From assembly GCF_001278055.1 (NCBI RefSeq), contig NZ_CP010802.1, positions 2,457,504 through 2,521,503 of the forward strand: 64,000 nucleotides of DNA, read 5' to 3'. The stretch comes from Desulfuromonas soudanensis (GTDB lineage Bacteria > Desulfobacterota > Desulfuromonadia > Desulfuromonadales > WTL). The notes below the pieces were generated by a model that saw only the letters and a program-made list of their open reading frames with translations, made no database searches and had not been told where the DNA came from. The translations under genes and the position numbers were made by a program. Shown piece after piece: positions 50,234-59,761 of the stretch (its first letter is position 1; every line of letters begins with the position of its first letter).

Positions 50234-51976
50234 CTACTTGACGACCATCGTCGCCCAGGCGGGGATTTCGTTGAGGACCACGTCGAAGACCGGGATGACC
50301 AGGGCATAGGTCAAAACCGTGACCAGGACGATGCCGAGGACGTTGAGGCCGAAGCCGCTCTTCACCATCTGCGGGATCGTCACGTACCCGGAGCCGAAGA
50401 CGATGGCGTTGGGGGGGGTGGCCACCGGGAGCATGAAGGCGCAGGAGGCGGCGATGGCCGCCGGAATCACCAGCAGCAGAGGGTTCTGGCCGAGGCCGAT
50501 GGCGACCGCCGAAAGGATCGGCATGACCATGGCGGCGGTGGCGGTATTGGACGTCAGCTCGGTGAGGAAGATGATCAGGGTGGTCACGGCGATCACCAGG
50601 ACGAGGATCGGGGCATGCTCGAGGAGGGTGACCTGGCTGCCGACCCATTCGGCGAGCTTGGTGACCTTGAAGCCGTCGGCCATGGCGAGGCCGCCGCCGA
50701 AGAGAATGAGCACCCCCCAGGGCATCTTCGAGGCCCAGTGCCAGTCCATGACGAAGGTGTTCTTTTTCATGTTCACCGGGATCAGGAAGAGGACGAGGGC
50801 CCCGGTCATGCCGATGGCGGCGTCGGTGACCAGTTTCGGATCGGGAAAGAGAAAACTGATCTGGGCGCGAAAGATCCAGGCCAGGGCGGTCAGGCCGAAA
50901 ACCAGGGCCGTCCAGCGCTCACCGGTGTTCATGCTCCCCATCGCCCGCAGTTCTTCGTTGATCAGGGCGCGGCCGCCCGGGACCTTCTTGAGTTTCATGG
51001 GGTTGGCAAAACGGGTCAGCCACAGCCAGGTCAGGGGGAGGAGGATGACCACCAGGGGGACACCGACGAGCATCCACCTGGCAAAGGTGATCTCGTAGCC
51101 GTAGGTCTTCTGCAGGTACCCGGCAAGAACAGTGTTGGGCGGTGTGCCGATGAGGGTGGCGATGCCGCCGATGGAGGCGGCGTAGGCGATCCCGAGCATG
51201 AGGTTGAGGCCGAAGGCGAACTTGTCCGGGGAAAAATCGATCTCCTTGTCGAGGCCTTCCTTTTTTCCCTCCTCGATGACGTGGGCGATGATCGCCAGAC
51301 CGATCGGCATCATCATGACGGCGGTGGCGGTGTTGGAGACGAAGGCGGAGAGGACGGCGGTTGCCGCCATGAACCCGAAGATCAGCCGGCTCGGAGAGAA
51401 GCCGACGATTCTGACGATGTTCATGGCGATGCGCCGGTGGAGGTTCCAGCGCTGCATCGCCAGGGCGAGGATGAACCCCCCCATGAAGAGGAAGATCAGA
51501 TGACTGGCGTAGGGTGCCGTCGCCTTGCTGGTATGCATGATCCCCATCAGGGGAAAGAGGGTGATGGGGAGAAGGCTGGTGGCGGGGATGGGAATCGACT
51601 CGCACATCCACCAGCAGGCCATCAGCAGAGCCACCGCGGCCATTTTCTGGGCGGCTGGCTCCATCCCGGCGGGAGTGGGGATGAGGAGCATCAGGGAAAA
51701 AAGGACGGGACCGAGAACGAGACCGATCTTCTGCCGGGTAGTGTACTCCCGCGGTTCCCCTTCCTCGACGCCGCCGGGGCCGGAGGTGACGCGGCGGGTG
51801 TGCTCCGCCGGGGACTCCTCCATCTCGTCGGCCAGGTCGACTTCATGCTCCTGCCTGCCGTTACTGAAGGCCAGATGCCTGCCAAGCCCCTTGAGAAGAG
51901 CCCGGGGACTGAAGAGGACCAGCCCTTTGGTTTCGTCGTGCATTTTCCAGAGGCGATTCCATACTGAAGCCATCAT
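50234..51976 (-). CDS. DASS-family Na+/dicarboxylate (or sulfate) symporter
   Basis: A 580-residue transporter. About 80 cytoplasmic residues precede 11-12 membrane helices. The two SNT motifs that bind sodium and carboxylate appear as FVSNTATAVMMMPIG and LTSNTATAAMVMPIL, each followed by a hairpin helix with ATLIGTPPN and ATPPNAIVFG. These favour dicarboxylates (succinate, fumarate, malate) over sulfate. The start is the ATG pair at 51976 behind AAGGAG. It is flanked by a sigma-54 promoter and lies next to a sigma-54 regulator and kinase, as expected for a C4-dicarboxylate uptake system. Confidence 0.9.
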   Translation of the reverse strand: MMASVWNRLWKMHDETKGLVLFSPRALLKGLGRHLAFSNGRQEHEVDLADEMEESPAEHTRRVTSGPGGVEEGEPREYTTRQKIGLVLGPVLFSLMLLIPTPAGMEPAAQKMAAVALLMACWWMCESIPIPATSLLPITLFPLMGIMHTSKATAPYASHLIFLFMGGFILALAMQRWNLHRRIAMNIVRIVGFSPSRLIFGFMAATAVLSAFVSNTATAVMMMPIGLAIIAHVIEEGKKEGLDKEIDFSPDKFAFGLNLMLGIAYAASIGGIATLIGTPPNTVLAGYLQKTYGYEITFARWMLVGVPLVVILLPLTWLWLTRFANPMKLKKVPGGRALINEELRAMGSMNTGERWTALVFGLTALAWIFRAQISFLFPDPKLVTDAAIGMTGALVLFLIPVNMKKNTFVMDWHWASKMPWGVLILFGGGLAMADGFKVTKLAEWVGSQVTLLEHAPILVLVIAVTTLIIFLTELTSNTATAAMVMPILSAVAIGLGQNPLLLVIPAAIAASCAFMLPVATPPNAIVFGSGYVTIPQMVKSGFGLNVLGIVLVTVLTYALVIPVFDVVLNEIPAWATMVVK

Positions 51977-52045
51977 CGTTTACAGACTCCTTCGGTCAGG
52001 GATTTTAAGTTTCGACCTGATTTGACGAGACACCTTTTCACTTTT

Positions 52046-52063
52046 AGCAACACAGGTGCCAAG
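52046..52063 (-). promoter_or_regulatory. Sigma-54 promoter of the DASS transporter
   Basis: TTGGCACCTGTGTTGCT on the minus strand matches the sigma-54 consensus (TTGGCAC-N5-TTGCT) with GG and GC ten bases apart. Predicted start near 52034, 58 bases before the ATG at 51976. Confidence 0.8.
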
Positions 52064-52197
52064 CCTGGATAGAGCGACCCCGACGGCGAAGTACATTCCG
52101 TATAATTCTTATCGTTTTCGGTGACTTGTCGTGTACACAAAAAAACCGAATTTAAAATTCCGTTATAAAATCATTCCCGGTTCCGGCCGGGCGGACA

Positions 52198-52226
52198 AAG
52201 AAAAAGCGGCCGATTTTGGCCGCTTT
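52198..52226 (-). terminator. Intrinsic terminator of the sigma-54 response regulator
   Basis: AAAGCGGCC and GGCCGCTTT arms with a six-base loop, followed on the minus strand by TTCTTTG. It ends the kinase-regulator operon before the DASS promoter region. Confidence 0.82.
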
Positions 52227-52303
52227 AATAAAGGATCGGATGCCGGGCGGGGATAGACGGCCCCTGGCGGCCCTGGCGGAAATCGGCCACTGCCGCCAGG
52301 GGC

Positions 52304-53692
52304 TCAATCGACGCCGGAGAGCTGGTATTTTTCCATTTTGTAGCGCAACGTTCCCCGGGGAACGTTGAGCAGACGGGCCGTTTTGGCCACATTTCCGCCG
52401 GTGATTTTCGCCGCCTGGGCGATCAACTCCTTTTCCAGCTGTTCGACCGTCGCCTCGAGGAGAATCCCCTCCGGGGGAATCTCGAAGGAAATGAGGCTCT
52501 CCCGGGGAGCGATCTCGCCGCGAATCTCCCGGGGGAGGACATCGGGACGAATGACGTCTCCCTGGTTCATGATGCAGATCCTCTCCACCACGTTGCGCAG
52601 CTCGCGGACGTTTCCCGGCCAGGCATAGCGCGTCAGCAGATCCAGGGCTTCCCGGGAAATCTCCCGGATGTGCTTGTTGAATTCCCGATTGAAGCGCTGC
52701 AGGAAGGAGTGCAGGAGCGGCGGGATATCCGGGCGCCGCTCCCGCAGCGGCGGCACATGGATGGGGAAGACGTTGAGGCGGTAGTAGAGATCCTCACGGA
52801 AGACCTTCTCCTCGATCGCCTCCTTGAGATTGCGGTTGGTGGCGGCGATCACCCGCACATCGATGTCGATATTGCGGATGCCGCCGAGCCTGCGGATCTT
52901 GCGATCCTCGAGGACCCGCAACAGCTTGACCTGCAGCCCGAGATCCATCTCGCCGATTTCGTCGAGGAAGATCGTCCCGCCGCCGGCCTCTTCGAAGAGG
53001 CCGATCTTGCGGGTCTTGGCATCGGTGAAGGCGCCGCGCTCATGGCCGAAGAGCTCCGACTCGAGGAGGTTGAAGGGGAGCGATCCGCAGTTGATCTCGA
53101 TGAAGGGCCGGTCCCGGCGGGGAGAGAGGTTGTGGATGCCGCGGGCCACCAGCTCCTTGCCGGTTCCGCTCTCGCCGGTGATGATCACCGTCGAGGTCTC
53201 GTGCTTGGCGACCTCCCGCACCTGCCGAAAGACATCGAGGAGTTCGGGGCTCGAGCCGACCATGTCGCCGGTCCCCGACAGGTCACCCTCCTTGGTCTTG
53301 CGCCGCAGGCTCCGCACCTCGCGGCGCAGATTCTGGGTCTCCAGGGCCAGGCGGACGATAAGGCGGATGGCGTCGGCCTTGAAGGGCTTTTTGATGTAGT
53401 CGTAGGCCCCCATTTTCAGGGCCTCGACGGCGCTCTCGACGGTGCCGTAGCCGGTGATGATGATCACCAGCACCTCGGGGTCGACCTCCCTCAGTTCGCG
53501 CAGGACGTCGAGACCGCTCTTGCCGGCCAGATTGAGGTCGAGAAGGACGAGGTCGACATCCTCCTCGCCGACCTGGCGCACCGCTTCGTCGCCGCTTTCG
53601 GTGGAGATGGGGCGATAGCCGTCCTCGGTCAGTATCCGCTCGAGGTTTTCACGGATGAATGCCTCGTCATCGACGATCAGGATTTTGTCCAT
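52304..53692 (-). CDS. Sigma-54-dependent response regulator (NtrC/DctD type)
   Basis: A 462-residue activator. Receiver domain (residues 1-120: ILIVDDEAFIRENLE, phospho-acceptor Asp in LVLLDLNLAGKSG, Lys in YIKKPF), AAA+ central domain with Walker A TGESGTGKELVARGIH and the sigma-54 contact loop ELFGHERGAFTDA, and a Fis-type helix-turn-helix (NVAKTARLLNVPRGTLRYKM). The ATG at 53692 is used; the longer frame upstream is a shadow of the kinase gene. The kinase gene ends 177 bases upstream. The nearest sigma-54 promoter belongs to the DASS transporter, its likely target. Confidence 0.93.
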   Translation of the reverse strand: MDKILIVDDEAFIRENLERILTEDGYRPISTESGDEAVRQVGEEDVDLVLLDLNLAGKSGLDVLRELREVDPEVLVIIITGYGTVESAVEALKMGAYDYIKKPFKADAIRLIVRLALETQNLRREVRSLRRKTKEGDLSGTGDMVGSSPELLDVFRQVREVAKHETSTVIITGESGTGKELVARGIHNLSPRRDRPFIEINCGSLPFNLLESELFGHERGAFTDAKTRKIGLFEEAGGGTIFLDEIGEMDLGLQVKLLRVLEDRKIRRLGGIRNIDIDVRVIAATNRNLKEAIEEKVFREDLYYRLNVFPIHVPPLRERRPDIPPLLHSFLQRFNREFNKHIREISREALDLLTRYAWPGNVRELRNVVERICIMNQGDVIRPDVLPREIRGEIAPRESLISFEIPPEGILLEATVEQLEKELIAQAAKITGGNVAKTARLLNVPRGTLRYKMEKYQLSGVD

Positions 53693-53868
53693 AACTACTC
53701 CGGTCCCCTTCCGCAGCAGGGGGGAAGGGGAACAAACGTTTTTTTTAATACTTGTCGTAGACCCGTTCATACTAGGGAGGGGGGGCGGTAAAGGCAATAA
53801 AAAAATGGTGGATTTTCGCCACCTGCGGCGCGGCTCGAAAGGAGGGGGAGGCGAAAAAAGAAGGGAGG

Positions 53869-56370
53869 TCAGGAGGGTGTGCCGGGGAACCAGAGGAGAA
53901 AGGTGCTCCCCTGGCCGGGATGGCTGCGGACCTCGATCCGACCGCCATGGTCGGAGACGATGTTGTGGGTGATGGCCAGACCGAGGCCGGTCCCCTCCCC
54001 CTTGCTGGTGTAGAAGGGCTCGAAGACCAGGGGGATGCGGTCGGCGGGGATACCGACGCCGGTATCGGAAACGACGATCTGCACCCCCCCCTGTTCGTTG
54101 TGCGCCTCGACGCGCAGGAGGCCGCCGCCGGGCATGGCGTCGATGGCGTTGGTCAGGAGATTGAGAAAGGCCTGCTTGAGCTTGGCGGAATCGAGCTGCA
54201 TCGCCTGAAGATCCCCGGCCACCGTCTCTTCGAGGACGATTCCGGCATTCTGGCACTGCTTCTTGACCAGGAAGAGGATATCCCGCAGCACCCCCCCCAC
54301 ATCCCCCTTTTCGAGACGGGCCTGGGGGCGGGAGGCAAAATTGAGGAGTTCGTTGACCAGCCCTTCGAGACGCTCCATCTCGCCGAGAGCCCTGCGGATC
54401 AGGTCCTGGTCGCCGGACTGGCCGAGGAGGCGGTCGTGCAGTTCGTCGAGCAGGAGACTGACCCCGGTGAGGGGGTTGCGGATCTCGTGAGCCAGCCCCG
54501 CCGATAGCCGCCCCAGGGAGGCCAGGCGCTCCATCCGGGCGATCCGATGGCGCATCCCCGTCCGTTCGGTCAGATCCTCCACGGTGACGATGCGGCCGCC
54601 GCCGTTGCCGAAGACCAGGGGGAAGGTCGCCAGGCGGAAGGTCTGGCTCTTCCCCTGCCGTTCGAGTTCCACGTAGCGGCTCCACGGCGTTTCCTGGGGC
54701 GCGGCGATGCTTTCCTGGAGTGCTCCGAGGATTTCCGGCCAGGCGGAGAGGAGGTCGTCGACGGGGATCACCCCGTCCCGGGGGAGGAGATCGAGAAGGC
54801 GCTGCGCCGGCCCGTTGACCGAAGTCACCCCCCCCTCCTCGTCGAGGGTGAGAATTCCGGTCTCGATGTTTTCGACGATGGTTTCCTTGAAGTTGCGCTC
54901 CCGCAGAATGTCCTGGCGGGAACGGCGCAGGTCCTTGAGGGTCTTGAGGAGACGTTCCCGGCGCAGGACGAGTTCACGGGCCATGGCGTTGAAGGAGGCG
55001 GCGAGCTCGCCGACCTCGTCCTGGGACGTCACCGGCACCGGAGTCGCCAGGTGGCCGCGGGCCATCGCCTTCGTCCCTTCGATGAGGCGCGTCAGGGGGT
55101 CGACGATCCCCCCCGCCAGATGCCAGGCGACCATGAAGACCAGGAGGCCGGTGACGGTGATCAGCATCCAGGTTTCGCTGACGAAACGGGTGAACTGGCG
55201 GCGGATGACCGCCGAGGTTTCCGCCGCCGGCTTGTGAAAGACCCGGACTTCGGCGCCGATGGTGACGCCGCCGAAGAAACCGTGGCGGCCGTATTCACCC
55301 GAGGCGAAGGGGATCGGCGCATAGGCCATGATCTTGCGCGAGCCGCCGACGTTGGTGACGTCCACCACCCCGCTGCGCCCCTCGAGCACGGCTTCGGCGA
55401 CCAGAGGGTAATTGGGATGAATGAAACCCGCCTGATAGAGGTTGTAGGGGATGTTTCCCAGTCGGATGTCCTCTTCGCTCGATCCGGCCCGATAGGGGGG
55501 AACCAGGCGCCCGGAGCGGTCGAGGCCGCGGATGTCCCAGTATTTGGGGTGGGCGATCATCCACCCCTCGTCGTCGAACATGAAGGCGTAGTTGCCGCTG
55601 CCGTAGGAGGGGAAGACGACGTAGCGCTCGGCGGTGGGGAGGATGTGCTGGGTGAATTCCATCAGATGGCGATGATCGAGGGAGAGAACGACGACCCCCT
55701 GAAGGGTGCCGGCGGGGTCCCGGACCGGGGCGGCAAAGCGCACCACCCCGCGGTAGATCCCCCCCTCGACCGCTTCCTCGGGGGTTCCGGCGCCGCGCAG
55801 CTGCTCTTGACGGTTGACGTGCCAGCCGGTGACACGGGAAACATGGATCTCCCCCGGGGGGAGATTGCGGGCCTTGAGAAAATAATCTTCGCTGAGGTAG
55901 GTGGTGTTGGCCGGGATCGAGACGTCCCGCAGGGGGGGGCGGGTCTCCCCCTCGACAATCCGCAGCCGTTCCCGCCCGTCGGCGCCGACAAAAGCGAGTT
56001 CGCTGTAGAGGGGAAGCATCTCCTTCTGTTCCACGGGATGCCGGTTGGTGCCGCCGCGGGACCAGACCTGGCGACGGTGACCGTCCCTGAATACCTGCCA
56101 TGCGTCCCGATCCGGAGGAAGGAGAACCAGGTCGTGGAGGTCGTTTTCCACCGCGGCGAGAAAATCGCTCACCTCTTTGGCCACCATCTCGGCCCGCAAC
56201 GCCAGGGCCTCGGCCGCTTGCTCGTTGAGAGCCTCGGCAGCGCCGTCGCGCAGCAGTGTTTCCACCGAACGGAGGCTGCGGTGGGAATTTGCCGCCAGCA
56301 GCATCAGGGGAACAAGGGAAAGAAACAGGAAGGCGTAGAGAACCTTCTTCTGGAGATTGAGAGCGGCCAT
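53869..56370 (-). CDS. Membrane sensor histidine kinase with Cache, HAMP and PAS domains
   Basis: An 833-residue kinase. Membrane helix at residues 10-28, a large periplasmic double-Cache-like sensor (about 30-390, with [19 protein letters not shown]), second membrane helix near 400 ([20 protein letters not shown]), HAMP (425-475), a short PAS (500-590), HisKA with phospho-His in [15 protein letters not shown], and HATPase_c with N box ([12 protein letters not shown]), G1 (SDTGVGIP) and G2 ([10 protein letters not shown]). Cache domains of this kind often sense small carboxylates. It should phosphorylate the adjacent sigma-54 regulator and through it control the DASS transporter. Confidence 0.92.
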   Translation of the reverse strand: MAALNLQKKVLYAFLFLSLVPLMLLAANSHRSLRSVETLLRDGAAEALNEQAAEALALRAEMVAKEVSDFLAAVENDLHDLVLLPPDRDAWQVFRDGHRRQVWSRGGTNRHPVEQKEMLPLYSELAFVGADGRERLRIVEGETRPPLRDVSIPANTTYLSEDYFLKARNLPPGEIHVSRVTGWHVNRQEQLRGAGTPEEAVEGGIYRGVVRFAAPVRDPAGTLQGVVVLSLDHRHLMEFTQHILPTAERYVVFPSYGSGNYAFMFDDEGWMIAHPKYWDIRGLDRSGRLVPPYRAGSSEEDIRLGNIPYNLYQAGFIHPNYPLVAEAVLEGRSGVVDVTNVGGSRKIMAYAPIPFASGEYGRHGFFGGVTIGAEVRVFHKPAAETSAVIRRQFTRFVSETWMLITVTGLLVFMVAWHLAGGIVDPLTRLIEGTKAMARGHLATPVPVTSQDEVGELAASFNAMARELVLRRERLLKTLKDLRRSRQDILRERNFKETIVENIETGILTLDEEGGVTSVNGPAQRLLDLLPRDGVIPVDDLLSAWPEILGALQESIAAPQETPWSRYVELERQGKSQTFRLATFPLVFGNGGGRIVTVEDLTERTGMRHRIARMERLASLGRLSAGLAHEIRNPLTGVSLLLDELHDRLLGQSGDQDLIRRALGEMERLEGLVNELLNFASRPQARLEKGDVGGVLRDILFLVKKQCQNAGIVLEETVAGDLQAMQLDSAKLKQAFLNLLTNAIDAMPGGGLLRVEAHNEQGGVQIVVSDTGVGIPADRIPLVFEPFYTSKGEGTGLGLAITHNIVSDHGGRIEVRSHPGQGSTFLLWFPGTPS

Positions 56371-56393
56371 GGGGGATTATAGCAGGAGGTGGC

Positions 56394-56497
56394 AGGAAGA
56401 AGGAAGAAGGAAGAAGGAAGAAGGAAGAAGGAAGAAGGAAGAAGGAAGGAGGAAGAAGGAAGAAGGGAGAAGGGAGAAGGGAGAAGGGAGAAGGAAA
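56394..56497. repeat. GAAGGAA / GGGAGAA purine microsatellite
   Basis: About 100 bases of a 7-bp tandem repeat: first AGAAGGA units, then GAGAAGGG units. It lies between the kinase start (56370) and the small gene at 56500-56736. The copy number is likely unstable. Related purine or pyrimidine tracts are at 26627-26660, 34995-35040 and 42580-42613. Confidence 0.85.
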
Positions 56498-56499
56498 GG

Positions 56500-56736
56500 T
56501 TAACGCTCGGACCGGAAATTGCGCAGGAGCTGCCGGGAATTGACGGCCAGCGGCAGGAGGCGCTGATGCTTGGCCAGAACCTCTTCGAGAGTGGGGCCGT
56601 CGTTGACGATCACGTCCTCGGCGGAAAAAGCCGTCCGGGCCACATGGCTGCCGTCGGGGCGGCTGTAGACGCAGACCGGGTAGTCCTGGCCGCCGAAGTG
56701 ATAAACCGATTGATGCACCAGGATATCGGCACTCAT
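56500..56736 (-). CDS. Small protein of unknown function, 78 residues
   Basis: Not recognised. The protein begins MSADILVHQSVYHFGGQDYP, has a beta-rich first half (VCVYSRPDGSHVARTAF), then an acidic stretch and a helix (PTLEEVLAKHQRLLPLAV) with a basic end. No membrane, signal or cysteine features. No clear ribosome site precedes the ATG at 56736. It sits between the polyprenyl synthase terminator and the kinase, so it is transcribed alone or not at all. Codon use and sequence complexity make it more credible than the shadow frames around it. Confidence 0.5.
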   Translation of the reverse strand: MSADILVHQSVYHFGGQDYPVCVYSRPDGSHVARTAFSAEDVIVNDGPTLEEVLAKHQRLLPLAVNSRQLLRNFRSER

Positions 56737-56889
56737 GAAATGCTCGCAAGGGACAGGTATTGATTTGCCCGGGCCGGGACTCGGACCCGGCTCCGGAGGG
56801 AGACGCTTGTTGTTTTAGCAAATTCCGGGCCAAGGAGCATGCTTTGCACCGGATTGCGGAAAAAGACCAGTAATTTCAGTTCTTTCCCA

Positions 56890-56922
56890 AAAAAAATCCG
56901 CCGGTCAGTCGACCGGCGGATG
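56890..56922 (-). terminator. Intrinsic terminator after the polyprenyl synthase gene
   Basis: ATCCGCCGGTC and GACCGGCGGAT, 11-bp arms with a four-base loop, followed on the minus strand by TTTTTTTT. It lies 54 bases beyond the stop at 56976. Confidence 0.9.
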
Positions 56923-56975
56923 CTGAATGAGCCTGAAGGTTCAGTTAAAAGGCTGTCATCTTCGGGAGGAATGGC

Positions 56976-57944
56976 TCACTTCCGGCGCCTGACCACGTAA
57001 TCGGCGACCGCAAAGAGGGCCTCCTTGGCCGGCCCGTCGGGAAAGGAGATCAGGTGTCCCTTGGCCCGATCGATCAGGGTCTGGGCCCGGTTCCGGGTAT
57101 ATTCGATGCCGTTATGGGCCTCGATGAGGGCGACCACCTCGGCGACGTCACCCTCTTCGAGTTCGTCCTGCTCGATGATCTCGGCGACCCGGGACCGCTC
57201 CTCGGCACTGCAGCGGCGCAGGGTTTCGATGAGCGGTAGGGTCATCTTCCCTTCGGAGAGATCGTGCCCCCGGACCTTGCCGAACTCGGACTCCTCGGCC
57301 ACGTAGTCGAGGGCATCATCCATGAACTGGAAGGCGATCCCCAGTTCCATGCCGAATTCGTGAAGGGCGGCCTGTTCCTCCTCGCCGATTCTGCCGAGAA
57401 TCCCGCCGCACTGGCAGGCAGCGGCGATCAGGACCGCGGTCTTGGTCCGGACCACGGTGATATAACGTTCTTCGTCGAGATCGACATCGCAGGTGCTGAT
57501 CAACTGCAGCACCTCCCCTTCGGCCATCATCGTCGTGGCATCGGAGAGGACCTGAAGAATCTTCAGATCGCCATTGCGGACCATGATGGAGAAGGATTTT
57601 GCGAAGAGGAAATCGCCGACCAGAACCGAAGCCTCGTTCCCCCAGACGGCGTTGGCCGAGGCATTCCCCCGGCGCAGCACGGCGCTGTCGACGACATCGT
57701 CGTGCAGCAACGTGGCGGTATGAATGAATTCGACGACGCTGGCCAGACCGATATGGTTCTCGCCGCCATACCCCACCAGACGGGCACAGAGAAGAAGGAG
57801 CATGGGCCGGACGCGCTTGCCGCCGCTGGCCAGAACATATTCTCCGACCTTGCGGATCAGCGCCACCTCCGAATCGAGATCGCGCCGGAACTGGGCCTCA
57901 ACCTTGAGGAGATCTTCCTTCAGTAATTCCAGTGCATTTTCCAT
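56976..57944 (-). CDS. ispB: Polyprenyl (octaprenyl/heptaprenyl) diphosphate synthase
   Basis: A 322-residue trans-isoprenyl diphosphate synthase. Both aspartate-rich motifs are present: LLHDDVVDSA (DDxxD type) and FQFMDDALDYVAE, along with GGKRVRPMLLLL at the N-terminus. The length and the bulky residues before the first motif suit a long-chain product used for the side chain of quinones. It follows the sensor kinase gene by 35 bases and ends at a strong terminator. Exact chain length cannot be read from sequence. Confidence 0.9.
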   Translation of the reverse strand: MENALELLKEDLLKVEAQFRRDLDSEVALIRKVGEYVLASGGKRVRPMLLLLCARLVGYGGENHIGLASVVEFIHTATLLHDDVVDSAVLRRGNASANAVWGNEASVLVGDFLFAKSFSIMVRNGDLKILQVLSDATTMMAEGEVLQLISTCDVDLDEERYITVVRTKTAVLIAAACQCGGILGRIGEEEQAALHEFGMELGIAFQFMDDALDYVAEESEFGKVRGHDLSEGKMTLPLIETLRRCSAEERSRVAEIIEQDELEEGDVAEVVALIEAHNGIEYTRNRAQTLIDRAKGHLISFPDGPAKEALFAVADYVVRRRK

Positions 57945-57979
57945 GGGGGGTTCACCGTCCTCGGGGTAGGAAATCCTGC

Positions 57980-59521
57980 CTATCCTAAAGAATCAACGGG
58001 ACCCTTGTCAAAACAATTTTCCTTCGTCGCCAGGGGAAGACCCAATCGAAACAGCGCTCCTCCGGAGTCCGACGTCTCGGCACGGAGGGTTCCGCCATGA
58101 GCCTCCGCCAGTTTGCGGCAGAGGGAGAGGCCGAGGCCGGTCCCCTCGCCGCTCCCCTTGGTGGAGAAAAAGGGGTCGAAAACCCGCTCCAGAAGTTCGG
58201 CGGGGACCCCCGGACCGCTGTCGGACACCAGGACCACCCCCTCTTTTCCGTCGCGGCGGATTTCCACGGTCAGGGTCCCCTTCCCCGCCATCGCCTGGGC
58301 GGCATTGAGGAAGAGGTCGACCAGCACCTGGCGCAGCTGGTCGGCATCGCCGACGATCGGCGGCAGCGCCGGCCCCTTGTCCAGGCGCAGTACGATCTCC
58401 CGGAAGAGTTTCTGCGGCCGCAGGGAAGCCAGGGTCCCCTCGACCAGGGGCGCGAGCTGCAACGGTTCGGTGCGGGGCGGAGCCGTCCGGGCAAAACCGA
58501 GAAGGCCGCCGGTGATCCGCTTGCAGCGCTTGCACTCGTCGATGATCGCCTGGACGTCGTCGCGGCGGGGATCGCCTTCGGCGAGGTCCTCCCGGAGGAG
58601 TTCGGCATAGCCGAGAATGATGCCGACGGGATTGTCGATCTCATGGGAAACACCGGCGGCCAGTTGGCCGATGGCGGCGAGGCGCTCGGCCCGGATCAGC
58701 TGTTCCTGCATGGTCCGCAGCTCGCTGTTGGCGTCCGAGAGGGCGCGGTTCTTTTCCGTCAGTTGATGCTGACTGACGGCCAGGCTTTCGGCCATTTCGT
58801 TGAAGGCCCGGGCGAGGGAGCCGATCTCGTCCCCCCGGGGGGTGGCGATCCGCGTCTGCAGGTCACCCTGGGCAATCGCCCGGGCGCCGACGGTCAACTC
58901 CTTGATCGGCCGGGTGACCCGCCGCGCCGCCAGGGCCACCAGGAGCAGGGAAGAGAGGACGGCCAGGATCGCGATGCGGAGGAAGTGCTGACGCACCTCC
59001 GCCAGGCGGATGTCGACGGAATCATAGGAGATCAGGTAACGCACGGCGAGGATTCGGGCGCCGCTCGGCGAGAAGGCCGGGGTCACCAGATCGAGAATGC
59101 GCCCCCCCCCGGGGAGGCTCAGGGTCCGGGTGGTGGTTTGATCGCTGAGCATCCGCTCCGGGGCGATTTCCTCCTCCGACCCGGTCAGAGTCCGGGTCGA
59201 AAAGGATCCGAAACCGGGGGAGCGGTAGAGCAATCGTCCATTCGGGGAGTAGATGGACACCTGGATCAGGTCGGCGTTGACAGCGAGAAAATCGTTCACT
59301 TCCTGAATGGTGGTCCCGTCGGCCTGCGGGGAAAAGGAGCCGCGGAAGAGCTTGAGGAGTTCGGGGGTGGCAAAACGGACGAAGGAGATGCTCTGGGCGC
59401 GGAGGTGTTCCTCCCACTGCCGCGACTGGCTGCGTTCCAGGACCAGAAAGGTCACCAGCAGCAGGAGGACGAGGATGCCGCTGGTATAGAGAAAAAGTTT
59501 TTTGCCCAGGGTGATCTGCAT
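57980..59521 (-). CDS. Sensor histidine kinase (HAMP, HisKA, HATPase)
   Basis: A 513-residue membrane kinase. Two membrane helices (residues 8-32 and about 185-205) bracket a periplasmic sensor of about 150 residues; HAMP follows (205-260, with RPIKELTVGARAIAQGDLQ), then a coiled linker, HisKA with AAGVSHEIDNPVGIILGYAELL (shortened: phospho-His in SHEIDNP), and HATPase_c with SDSGPGVP and [11 protein letters not shown]. The ATG at 59521 replaces a longer frame with no upstream signals. No response regulator is adjacent, so it is an orphan or partners elsewhere. It is divergent from the cbb3 oxidase operon by 240 bases. Confidence 0.9.
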   Translation of the reverse strand: MQITLGKKLFLYTSGILVLLLLVTFLVLERSQSRQWEEHLRAQSISFVRFATPELLKLFRGSFSPQADGTTIQEVNDFLAVNADLIQVSIYSPNGRLLYRSPGFGSFSTRTLTGSEEEIAPERMLSDQTTTRTLSLPGGGRILDLVTPAFSPSGARILAVRYLISYDSVDIRLAEVRQHFLRIAILAVLSSLLLVALAARRVTRPIKELTVGARAIAQGDLQTRIATPRGDEIGSLARAFNEMAESLAVSQHQLTEKNRALSDANSELRTMQEQLIRAERLAAIGQLAAGVSHEIDNPVGIILGYAELLREDLAEGDPRRDDVQAIIDECKRCKRITGGLLGFARTAPPRTEPLQLAPLVEGTLASLRPQKLFREIVLRLDKGPALPPIVGDADQLRQVLVDLFLNAAQAMAGKGTLTVEIRRDGKEGVVLVSDSGPGVPAELLERVFDPFFSTKGSGEGTGLGLSLCRKLAEAHGGTLRAETSDSGGALFRLGLPLATKENCFDKGPVDSLG

Positions 59522-59696
59522 GGGGAGCCATCCGGCGGGGAGGGGTGATCGGAATCCGCACCACGCGGACAGGGGCATGATAGAGGAGCGGTGCAAGGAG
59601 TGTCAAGGCGCGCACCTGCCGCTGGACGTTTTTCAATGTTGACAATTGCCCATCCTGCGGCTAGTTTAATCACCACTTTGGTCAGCAATGCAAGGC

Positions 59697-59724
59697 TTGA
59701 CTTTGCCTTCGGGTCACCTAAACT
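59697..59724 (+). promoter_or_regulatory. Possible promoter of the cbb3 oxidase operon
   Basis: TTGACT (59697-59702), 16-base spacer and TAAACT (59719-59724), 38 bases before the ccoN ATG. No FNR-type palindrome is evident nearby. Confidence 0.45.
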
Positions 59725-59761
59725 TGGCCTGGGCTTTTTCCAAATTGTTACAGGAGGTTAC

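Larger units (their letters stand above)
51977..52303. other. Regulatory gap between DASS and response-regulator genes
   Basis: Contains the DASS sigma-54 promoter (52046-52063), a GTGTACAC palindrome (52131-52138) about 100 bases upstream of its predicted start, which is a plausible activator site, and the terminator of the response-regulator gene (52198-52226). No gene. Confidence 0.6.

Noticed and set aside
53703-53735. Hairpin TCCCCTTCC/GGAAGGGGA between kinase and regulator genes considered as a terminator
   Set aside because: On the transcribed minus strand no T-tract follows the stem, so it is more likely an mRNA structure near the regulator's ribosome site.
53693-54685. Long N-terminal extension of the response-regulator frame
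   Set aside because: It runs antiparallel in codon sense through the kinase gene and an untranslated gap; the receiver domain begins cleanly at the ATG at 53692.
56762-56835. tRNA-like 3' half on the minus strand (CCGGGTCCGAGTCCCGG resembling a T-arm, followed by CCCGGGCA)
   Set aside because: The acceptor stem pairs only partly, no anticodon stem forms, the T-loop has a mismatch to TTCGA and there is no CCA; at most a degraded tRNA remnant.
59640-59761. FNR/ANR-type box before ccoN
   Set aside because: No TTGAT-N4-ATCAA-like palindrome could be found in the gap, although cbb3 operons are often FNR-controlled.
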